The translations under genes were made by a program, and so were the position numbers. A DNA stretch of 11,888 bases from Acetomicrobium sp. UBA5826. GTDB taxonomy: Bacteria > Synergistota > Synergistia > Synergistales > Acetomicrobiaceae. Numbering within the stretch: position 1 is the first letter of the stretch; each line of letters starts with the position of its first letter. Shown one piece after another: positions 6,499 through 11,888 of the stretch. The notes beneath the pieces were generated by a model. That model was not told the origin of the DNA and did no database searches. It saw nothing but the letters and a program-made list of their open reading frames with translations. The stretch lies in assembly GCF_002433005.1 (NCBI RefSeq), contig NZ_DJHF01000007.1:1-11888 (forward strand). The letters run 5' to 3'.

Positions 6499-7857
6499 AT
6501 GCAGACCAGAAAGCCGACTAACGTTGACATGGGAAGCGATTCGGTTTCCCGTGTATTGACGCGACTTGCCATTCCTTCGATGATTACCATGTTTGCCCAC
6601 ACGGTTTTTCATATAGTCGATACCATGTTCATCGCCTGGCTTGGGACCGTGCCGCTGGCGGGCATGTCTTTGATGATGCCGGTGATATTCGTCGTCTATG
6701 CCCTCATGAGCGGCTGCACGATAGGGGCTACCACCCTTATAAGCAAAAATTTAGGCATGGGAAGACTTTATCGAAGTCGCTATCTGGCGAACGCTGCCCT
6801 ATCTTTAGTATTTTTGATATCTCTTTTTCCATGCCTGCTTTTAATTCCCTCTATAAAGGAGCATTTCTTCTCCTTTCTGGGGGCAAGCCCGGAGGCTCTT
6901 GTGTATATAAACAGATATCTTTTCTGGCAGGTTTGGTCCTTTCCCGTTGCCTCTTGGTCCCTTTTGCTAGATGCCGTTTACAGGAGCCAAGGAAACGCCA
7001 CCATGCCGATGTACGCGTTATTGATAGGAAATGCCGTAAATATGGCTTTGGATCCTCTGCTGATCTTTACCTTTGACATGGGCATCGGAGGAGCTGCTCT
7101 GGCGACCCTTGTGGGCAGAATTTTGACCTTCGCTTACTCTTTTTTGAAGTTGAGACACTACAGTGATATATATCCCAAGTTTACCTTGACAAGAAATACG
7201 ATCCCAACGTGGCGAAGTATCATAGTCATCGGTTTGCCTCTTTCTCTTTCTCAGATCAGCTTTTCCGTCGGCGCCGCGCTGTTAAACAGGGTATTTGCGC
7301 AGTACGGGGAAGCTGCCATTAGCGGTTGGGCTTTGGGCAACCGCATAGAGGATATCGCGTTCTTGCTGGTGTTTGGGTTGAATGCCGCCCTTGTCCCCTT
7401 CGTCGCCTATAATTTGGGAAAAGGAGAGATAGAAAGAGTCAAAGAAGGGCTTGCCTTTGCATGCAAGTGGGCTTTCATATTGATGTGCAGCGTTGGCGTT
7501 CTTTTGTACGCATTTCCCTCGACGTTTCTCGCTGTCTTCAAGCCCGAAGGACTGACTCTAAGCTATTCGGTCGCCTCCATAAGGGCGTCGACGACGGCCT
7601 ACCCCCTCATAGCCTTGACTATCATCATTGGCGGTCTTTTTCTTGGCGCAGGCTATACGCAATATAATTTTTATGCTCAGATTATACGAAACATTTTAGT
7701 TCGATATCCCGCAGCACTGCTTTTGAACGCAATGTTTGGCATAGACGGAGTATGGTGGTGTCAGCCCGTATCTTCCGTAGTTGCCTTCTTCGTATCGCTT
7801 TATTTTTTGAAGAAACTCAAACCGGCCATCCTGGATGTTCGGGAGCAATATACTTAG
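6499..7857 (+). CDS. MATE-family multidrug/cation antiporter
   Basis: Inner-membrane efflux protein of the MATE superfamily (NorM/MepA/DinF type), exporting cationic drugs or metabolites in exchange for Na+ or H+. The 452-residue length fits the usual 12-helix fold built of two six-helix halves. Recognisable features include the N-terminal LAIPSMITMFAHTVFHIVDTMFIAWLG, GCTIGATTLISKNLG after the second helix, the YRSQGNATMPMYALLIGNAVNMALDPLLIF segment (helices 5-6) and, in the second half, IGLPLSLSQISFSVGAALLNR and GLNAALVPFVAYNLGKGE. The ATG at 6499 uses GCGAGGAAG, within the last codons of the XRE gene, as ribosome binding site. Its stop is 12 bases from the stop of the convergent HD-GYP gene, with no clear hairpin between. 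The substrate is unknown. Confidence 0.93.
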   Translation: MQTRKPTNVDMGSDSVSRVLTRLAIPSMITMFAHTVFHIVDTMFIAWLGTVPLAGMSLMMPVIFVVYALMSGCTIGATTLISKNLGMGRLYRSRYLANAALSLVFLISLFPCLLLIPSIKEHFFSFLGASPEALVYINRYLFWQVWSFPVASWSLLLDAVYRSQGNATMPMYALLIGNAVNMALDPLLIFTFDMGIGGAALATLVGRILTFAYSFLKLRHYSDIYPKFTLTRNTIPTWRSIIVIGLPLSLSQISFSVGAALLNRVFAQYGEAAISGWALGNRIEDIAFLLVFGLNAALVPFVAYNLGKGEIERVKEGLAFACKWAFILMCSVGVLLYAFPSTFLAVFKPEGLTLSYSVASIRASTTAYPLIALTIIIGGLFLGAGYTQYNFYAQIIRNILVRYPAALLLNAMFGIDGVWWCQPVSSVVAFFVSLYFLKKLKPAILDVREQYT

Positions 7858-7869
7858 AACAGATCTGTC

Positions 7870-9036
7870 TTATTTACTGAAGTTCCCTATGGCTTTTTTT
7901 ATATACAAATTGGGGGTATTTCTCAAGTTCACTACTTTTCCATCGCGTCCATTGCCGGAGGTAACTTCTGCCCAGGAGCCCATCAGCTTAACTGTGGGTC
8001 GAAACAAATCACCCTCATTACAGGCAGTTACAACGGCTATGTTGCCGTCGGACAACTCCACAATCGTCCCAGGCGGATACAAACCTAAAGCTGATACCAG
8101 TTCCCGCGAAACTTTTGGATCGAAATGCTTACCAGTATCCTTAATGATCAAAGATACAGCATTATACAGAGACACACCACTGCGATAGACGCGATTTGTA
8201 GTAACTGCGTCGAAGACGTCTGCCACCGCAACAATTCTTGCTTCAACGGGAATCTCCTTGCCCGTTAGACCCTTGGGGTATCCCTTTCCATCCATTCTTT
8301 CGTGATGGAACAAAGTAACATTTAGTATTGTTTCGTCGGTAATCCTCGCGTCTTTTAGAATTCCAAACCCTATTAACGGGTGGCCCTTCATCACTGCGAA
8401 CTCTTCGGCTGTTAAGGGGCCAGGTTTGTTTAAAATTTCTAGAGGAATCCTTGCCTTGCCTACATCGTGCAGCAATCCTCCGATTACGATCCTCTCGGTT
8501 ACACTATCGCCCTTTAATAGCTTTTCAGCCAAAAATCCAGAAAGCAATGAAACATTAAGAGAATGTACGAAAGTATACTCATCTTTTTCCTTCACTTTAT
8601 ATAAGGAAAGAGTAATGGCCTCGGATTCTAATATCTCTTGAGTCAAGACCCGTGCCGTATTAAGCAGCGGTTCGTACAGCTCCGATAATGTTTCTCCTTT
8701 TGCAATTCTGTTGTAAACGTCATTAATCTGATATAGCGCCATTTCCGCTAGCGATTTGTCAATTTGCCGAAAGGGAGGGGCGGATTGATAATTATTCTCA
8801 TCCTCTATTGATGTAATTAAGGAGGGATCCGAATCATTGTGAAGATAGATGTTTATATATTCTACCCCTTCAGAAATGAGTTTTCCCTTTAAGATATTGA
8901 TGGCACTATCGTCTAGAAGAGCTAAACTCGAGCCACGGGGCAACAGAAGAGCCTTATCATTGGATACAACATCTTCGGCTACAATGCCACTACAACGTTG
9001 CAATTCTTTGACAGGAACCCTGATAGCTTGCAACAT
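7870..9036 (-). CDS. HD-GYP domain cyclic-di-GMP phosphodiesterase
   Basis: Cytosolic enzyme expected to hydrolyse cyclic di-GMP, which governs motility versus biofilm. Of 388 residues, the first 130 form an N-terminal region with no domain I can name (it begins MLQAIRVPVKELQRCSGIVAEDV, with PRGS at 33-36, resembling the N-terminal part of many HD-GYP proteins). The HD-GYP domain covers about 145-345. All expected metal ligands are present: His158, the HD pair His190-Asp191 in LLHDVGK, His219 in MKGHP, His244-His245 in FHHERMDGKGYP, and Asp273 in VADVFDA. GYP is at 252-254, so it looks catalytically competent. A short tail (346-388) follows. There is no response-regulator receiver, GAF or membrane segment, so input must come through the N-terminal region. 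It is monocistronic. Confidence 0.93.
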   Translation of the reverse strand: MLQAIRVPVKELQRCSGIVAEDVVSNDKALLLPRGSSLALLDDSAINILKGKLISEGVEYINIYLHNDSDPSLITSIEDENNYQSAPPFRQIDKSLAEMALYQINDVYNRIAKGETLSELYEPLLNTARVLTQEILESEAITLSLYKVKEKDEYTFVHSLNVSLLSGFLAEKLLKGDSVTERIVIGGLLHDVGKARIPLEILNKPGPLTAEEFAVMKGHPLIGFGILKDARITDETILNVTLFHHERMDGKGYPKGLTGKEIPVEARIVAVADVFDAVTTNRVYRSGVSLYNAVSLIIKDTGKHFDPKVSRELVSALGLYPPGTIVELSDGNIAVVTACNEGDLFRPTVKLMGSWAEVTSGNGRDGKVVNLRNTPNLYIKKAIGNFSK

Positions 9037-9080
9037 TAAATGATCTCAACCGCCCTTAATTCATTATTTTCTAATACATC

Positions 9081-9120
9081 AATGTATTTAATTATACTTC
9101 AATATGTTTAATTATACTTC
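9081..9120. repeat. 20-bp tandem duplication carrying two TATAAT hexamers
   Basis: AATGTATTTAATTATACTTC (9081-9100) is followed directly by AATATGTTTAATTATACTTC (9101-9120), matching at 18 of 20 positions. On the - strand each copy reads TATAAT (9096-9091 and 9116-9111) ahead of the HD-GYP gene. An adjoining inverted repeat AATACAT/ATGTATT (9073-9079 / 9082-9088) overlaps the first copy. Confidence 0.75.
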
Positions 9121-9139
9121 CTTCAAATTCTAAAAGCAA
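9111..9139 (-). promoter_or_regulatory. HD-GYP gene promoter
   Basis: On the - strand TTGCTT (9139-9134), a 17-base spacer and a perfect TATAAT (9116-9111) predict transcription from about 9104 and a leader of about 68 bases. The second TATAAT (9096-9091), created by the 20-bp duplication, lacks a matching -35. Confidence 0.6.
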
Positions 9140-9149
9140 TAAAATTTAG

Positions 9150-9182
9150 CAAAATAATAGCGGCCCGCTAGGGAGCCGCTAT
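9150..9182 (-). terminator. Terminator of the aldo/keto reductase operon
   Basis: On the - strand ATAGCGGC (9182-9175) pairs with GCCGCTAT (9164-9157) around a 10-base loop, followed by TATTTT. It lies just after the MerR-like remnant and upstream of the HD-GYP promoter. Confidence 0.7.
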
Positions 9183-9197
9183 AAACTGCTACTAGCT

Positions 9198-9251
9198 TCA
9201 GTTGACCCGTTGCATAAGCCCGTATTTTTCGCTCACTTCGGTTATAGTCAT
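9198..9251 (-). pseudogene. MerR-type regulator remnant (17 codons)
   Basis: Directly after the aldo/keto reductase stop, a TAAGGAG ribosome binding site (overlapping that stop) and an ATG at 9251 open the frame MTITEVSEKYGLMQRVN. The first 12 residues match the start of MerR-family regulators (MTI-x-EVS-x-KYGL, followed in intact members by a TLRYYER-type sequence). Here the frame ends after five unrelated residues, and a terminator follows within 20 bases. I infer an internal deletion that removed nearly all of a merR gene once co-transcribed with the reductase. The promoter upstream of the reductase still has a MerR-type layout, which supports this reading. A functional short peptide cannot be excluded. 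Confidence 0.6.
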
Positions 9252-9262
9252 TTTTTGGCTCC

Positions 9263-10387
9263 TTAGGCCGTTTCTTTTTCAGCCTCAAGTTCTTTGGCGA
9301 CATCCCTTAAGGCATCGATGATATTTATGTGTTGAGGGCAATGCTCCTCGCACTGGCCACAGGCTATGCAGTCCGATGCCTTGCCATGTTCCCTGGCTAA
9401 GTTGTTGTAAAAAGATACTTGCACGGGTGTAGGCCCAAAGGTCTTGCGCTCATTGAATATGGCAAAGTACTCAGGTATTGCTATATGCTTGGGGCAGCCG
9501 TCGACGCAATACCTGCAGGCCGTGCAGGGTATCACGACCATCTTCTTTATTATCTCTACGGCCTCTTTTATGATCCTCATTTCTTCGTCGTTCAAGGGGA
9601 CGAAGTTTTCCATGACACTCACGTTATCGGCCATTTGCTCGAAGCTGCTCATGCCGCTTAGCACCATGAAGACGTTTTCAAGGGAAGCGGCAAACCGAAT
9701 TGCCCAGGAGGGGACGCTCAGGTCGGGATTGTATTTTTTAAACAGCTCGACCGCCTCGGGAGGGACGTTGGCAAGATATCCTCCCTTGACAGGTTCCATC
9801 ACTATTACCGGCCTTTTGTGCTTGGTTGCCACTTCGTAACATTTGCCCGACTGTATAAGCTGGCTATCCCAATCCAGATAGTTTACCTGAAGCTGCACGT
9901 ATTCTATCTCGGGATGCTCCATTAGTATCTGGTCCAACAGAGCGGCTTTATCGTGAAAGGAGATGCCGATGTGCCGGATTTTGCCCTGTTCTTTGAGCTT
10001 TTTTACAAATTTAAATCCGCCCAGCTTTGAAGTCTCAGCGTAGCGTTTGACGTCCAAGCTGTGAAGGAGATAGTAATCGAAATATGTTACGCCGCACCTT
10101 TCGAGCTGCTCCTCAAAAATAGCCTCGTAATCTTCATATTTAGTGGCAATCCAGGTGGGCAGTTTGTCTGTGAGCGTGAAGCTGTTCCTGGGATGCCTTT
10201 CAACCAATGCCTTTCTTATCGCAACTTCGCTTTTGCCCTGATGGTAAAGATAGGCTGTATCGAAGTAGGTAAATCCCCTCTCGAGGAAATGGTCTACCAT
10301 TTTGTTCAACTGTTCCTGATCTATGCTCTCAGGGTTCTCGGGATCAATCAGGGGCAGTCTCATTAGTCCAAAGCCAAGTTTTTTCAT
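9263..10387 (-). CDS. Aldo/keto reductase with C-terminal ferredoxin domain (two 4Fe-4S motifs)
   Basis: Cytosolic oxidoreductase of the aldo/keto reductase superfamily in its ferredoxin-fused form, common in anaerobes; the substrate is unknown. The (beta/alpha)8 barrel occupies about residues 1-275 and keeps the catalytic tetrad: Asp43 and Tyr48 (FDTAYLY), Lys75 (LTDKLP) and His109 (LLHS). Other core signatures are GKIRHIGISFHD and YVQLQVNYLD. The C-terminal part has two CxxCxxCxxxC sets: Cys288/291/294/298 and Cys340/343/346/350, each followed by Pro. The length of 374 fits this subfamily. The start ATG follows AGGAGGG. The first part of the transcript arises from a MerR-like promoter (10430-10460), and a MerR remnant follows the stop. 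The iron-sulfur clusters suggest electron exchange with ferredoxin rather than, or besides, NAD(P)H; this is inference. Confidence 0.93.
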   Translation of the reverse strand: MKKLGFGLMRLPLIDPENPESIDQEQLNKMVDHFLERGFTYFDTAYLYHQGKSEVAIRKALVERHPRNSFTLTDKLPTWIATKYEDYEAIFEEQLERCGVTYFDYYLLHSLDVKRYAETSKLGGFKFVKKLKEQGKIRHIGISFHDKAALLDQILMEHPEIEYVQLQVNYLDWDSQLIQSGKCYEVATKHKRPVIVMEPVKGGYLANVPPEAVELFKKYNPDLSVPSWAIRFAASLENVFMVLSGMSSFEQMADNVSVMENFVPLNDEEMRIIKEAVEIIKKMVVIPCTACRYCVDGCPKHIAIPEYFAIFNERKTFGPTPVQVSFYNNLAREHGKASDCIACGQCEEHCPQHINIIDALRDVAKELEAEKETA

Positions 10388-10429
10388 ACAGCTTTCCCTC
10401 CTGCTCTCGTAATTTTTGATACATGATAT

Positions 10430-10460
10430 AGCATACTACCTGGAGTATGCCACAAGTCAA
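10430..10460 (-). promoter_or_regulatory. MerR-type promoter/operator of the aldo/keto reductase
   Basis: On the - strand TTGACT (10460-10455) and TATGCT (10435-10430) are 19 bases apart, longer than the optimal 17. The spacer is filled by a perfect inverted repeat: GCATACT (10431-10437), six bases, AGTATGC (10444-10450). A 19- to 20-base spacer holding a dyad is the hallmark of promoters untwisted by MerR-family activators. The start codon is about 43 bases downstream of the -10. Confidence 0.65.
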
Positions 10461-10507
10461 GTTTTTTTGATGCCGACACCTGAACGAAATGGATTACGTA
10501 AGACATA

Positions 10508-10534
10508 TTAAGTATATTTTGATATCATACTTAA
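10508..10534. repeat. Inverted repeat upstream of the TPR-YrbL gene
   Basis: TTAAGTAT (10508-10515) and ATACTTAA (10527-10534) are perfect 8-bp inverted arms around an 11-base centre. It overlaps the only promoter candidate for the downstream + strand gene: TTGATA (10519-10524), a short 15-base spacer, and TGTAAT (10540-10545). It may be an operator; the evidence is symmetry and position only. Confidence 0.4.
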
Positions 10535-10594
10535 ATCGGTGTAATGCCCTTTTGTCAATGCTAGCTTTATCGAGAGGTTCAGGGGGAAAGCAAA

Positions 10595-11560
10595 GTGTAT
10601 CCTGATGAGGTCGCAAACGTCGTTAAATTGATCCAAAACTGCAAATATGATAAAGCTTTGTCCGAAGCTGAAAAGGCCCTGTCTAGGGCAACAAAAGAGC
10701 TTGGTGGCAACCACCCCGATTTGGTCGTGTATTTGGATCTTTTAGCAGGAATTTATGAAGCGGAAGGTCAATACAGCAGGGTAAAAAAGATTCGCAGGAA
10801 AGCGCTCAAGATTTGGATGAACGCCTTTCTCCCAAAGGATAGCTATAAGTTCTTTTTTGCCGATCTTTTACCGTTTCTTTTTGAAAGAAAGGCCCTGCAG
10901 CCGCGCTTTTTCCCAAAAGAGATCATGCCCTTAAGCCCTGACCTTTTAATTCACAGCGGAAGTAAGAGGGATACCTTCGTTCATCCCAAAGATCCCCGCC
11001 TTTGCATCAAAATAGATAGGCTCTGGAAAGAAGGCTATCGCGTTTCACCAAGGAAGCGCTTGGAGAGGATTTTAATGCCCTGGCTCATTGATTTTTGGTC
11101 AAACCGCGAAGAGGCAAGGGTGTACCGTTCTACGGCACTCAGAGTGGGAGAAGCTTTTTACGAGCACGCACCAAGATGCTTTGGCATAGCAATGACGAAC
11201 CTGGGGCCGGGGCTGGTCGTCGAGCGCATTTGCAACGAGGACGGTTCCTTCTCTATACCGATCGACGTTTTCGTCAAAGAAAACCCTGACAAGGCAGGAC
11301 GTACCCTTGAACTTTTAAGGGAACTTTACGATTTCCTCGTAAGCCACAAACTGGTGATCTACGACTGGGCTAACCCGGCAAACTTTTTGGTGCGCCAAAG
11401 CAAGTCCAAGGGAGACAAGATCGTCGTCGTGGACTGGAAGACGGAAGGCACGGCCGATAAGGATATACCGCTGCGCGATATCTTTCCTGCCTTGGCTTTA
11501 AAGAAGATGACCTACGAATACAACTGTTTATATGAGAAGATATCGCGCCTATGCGACTAA
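10595..11560 (+). CDS. TPR-containing protein with C-terminal YrbL-like (kinase-fold) domain
   Basis: A 321-residue two-part protein of unknown role. Residues about 7-75 form helical TPR-like repeats (LIQNCKYDKALSEAEKALS and DLLAGIYEAEGQYSRVKKI), a protein-interaction module. Residues about 113-310 resemble the YrbL (PhoP regulatory network) family: SGSKRDTFVHPKDPRLCIKI with Lys139 in the CIKI strand, REEARVYRSTAL, APRCFGIAMTNLGPGLVVERI, DGSFSIPIDVF, then YDWANPANFLV (256-266) and VVVDWKTEG (277-285). The Lys139 / D-x-x-NPxN / D280 order recalls the lysine, catalytic-loop and Mg-binding positions of kinase-like folds. E. coli YrbL has no TPR part. The start is GTG at 10595, supported by AGGGGGA 7 bases upstream. 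No partner genes adjoin it: the neighbours are on the opposite strand. The YrbL assignment rests on motif recall and is fairly confident; enzymatic activity is unproven. Confidence 0.75.
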   Translation: MYPDEVANVVKLIQNCKYDKALSEAEKALSRATKELGGNHPDLVVYLDLLAGIYEAEGQYSRVKKIRRKALKIWMNAFLPKDSYKFFFADLLPFLFERKALQPRFFPKEIMPLSPDLLIHSGSKRDTFVHPKDPRLCIKIDRLWKEGYRVSPRKRLERILMPWLIDFWSNREEARVYRSTALRVGEAFYEHAPRCFGIAMTNLGPGLVVERICNEDGSFSIPIDVFVKENPDKAGRTLELLRELYDFLVSHKLVIYDWANPANFLVRQSKSKGDKIVVVDWKTEGTADKDIPLRDIFPALALKKMTYEYNCLYEKISRLCD

Positions 11561-11579
11561 CGATATTCAATCGGCTATA

Positions 11580-11888
11580 TTAAGTATGGTTTCTGCCCGT
11601 AAGCGATGAGCCTACGGCCTGAGCTGCTTCCAGCGTATGAAGACAAAGCACCCGGCATTCAATGGCCGCCCTTCTCATAGCATAGCCGTCCTTCAGTGTA
11701 TCCGTTTGAAGGGAAGGTATGTTTACAAAAACGTCGAACATATTGGAACGAATGGCCGATATAAGCTCCGCCCCCTTGAGAACCTCTTCGGAGGGCAACC
11801 CCCACTTCTTGAGCGCCGCTGCTGTGCCTGGTGTAGCGTAAATTTTCCATCCCAGATTGTAAAATATAGAAGCTACAGGAGCCAGCAG
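11580..11888 (-). CDS. carB: Carbamoyl-phosphate synthase large subunit, C-terminal end (runs off the window)
   Basis: The last 102 codons of a gene entering from the right edge. They match the C-terminal methylglyoxal-synthase-like (MGS) domain of CarB, the allosteric part of the enzyme that makes carbamoyl phosphate for arginine and pyrimidines. Visible signatures are GWKIYATPGTAAALKKWGLP, FDVFVNIPS and DGYAMRRAAIECRVLCLHTLEAAQA, the latter matching the DGYxIRRAAVE...TTLEAA end of CarB. The usual NIVDLI segment is replaced by a divergent AELISAIRSN, so the effector site may differ. In-frame TTG and ATG codons near 11798 and later are internal, because similarity continues to the window edge. 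The gene is convergent with the TPR-YrbL gene, 19 bases apart, and no clear terminator lies between. A different MGS-domain protein remains possible. Confidence 0.8.
   Translation of the reverse strand: MLAPVASIFYNLGWKIYATPGTAAALKKWGLPSEEVLKGAELISAIRSNMFDVFVNIPSLQTDTLKDGYAMRRAAIECRVLCLHTLEAAQAVGSSLTGRNHT

Noticed and set aside
7859..7868. Palindrome ACAGATCTGT between the convergent MATE and HD-GYP genes
   Set aside because: Only 10 bases with no loop and no T-run, so it is not a convincing terminator or operator.
11540..11566. ATATCG/CGATAT arms around the end of the TPR-YrbL gene as a terminator
   Set aside because: Only 6 bp with a 15-base loop and no T-run on either strand.
1..11888. 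CRISPR array, tRNA, insertion sequence, defence system or prophage
   Set aside because: No regularly spaced repeats, no cloverleaf, and no transposase, integrase or defence-type protein was found on either strand.

Overview
The window is a chromosomal stretch of about 11.9 kb from an anaerobic, probably diderm and possibly thermophilic bacterium. The clues are a formate/nitrite channel, an aldo/keto reductase carrying two ferredoxin-type 4Fe-4S motifs, a DtxR-type metal regulator, a secreted Slt-type lytic transglycosylase and an HD-GYP phosphodiesterase. The protein style recalls Synergistota (Acetomicrobium/Anaerobaculum-like), but that is an impression and was not tested. No tRNA, rRNA, CRISPR array, insertion sequence or phage module is visible.

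Layout. Positions 1-325 (-) hold the start of panB (pantothenate synthesis). It is divergent from focA (635-1456, +) across a 309-base control region carrying two copies of a TGTCGACA-centred palindrome exactly 180 bp apart. A bidirectional terminator follows focA. Next on the - strand is the C-terminal half of a C69 dipeptidase (1535-2212), cut off exactly where the terminator of the small heat-shock gene hsp20 (2260-2739, -) begins. An Slt-type transglycosylase (3449-5419, TTG start) and a YbaK-type deacylase (2953-3441) form a tight - strand pair. A DtxR-family regulator (5563-6048, -) is divergent from an XRE regulator plus MATE exporter operon (6155-7857, +). The MATE gene converges with a complete HD-GYP gene (7870-9036, -). 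The ferredoxin-linked aldo/keto reductase (9263-10387, -) follows. Its promoter has the layout of a MerR-controlled promoter (19-bp spacer filled by a palindrome), and a 17-codon remnant of a MerR-type regulator sits directly after it. A TPR + YrbL-like kinase-fold protein (10595-11560, +) and the C-terminal end of carbamoyl-phosphate synthase large subunit (11580-11888, -) close the window.

Most genes are housekeeping or ordinary accessory functions and do not form one large system. The most interesting signals are the two gene remnants (MerR and C69), the retained MerR-type operator without an intact neighbouring regulator, the TPR-YrbL architecture, and several unexplained palindromes or tandem repeats that overlap predicted promoters.
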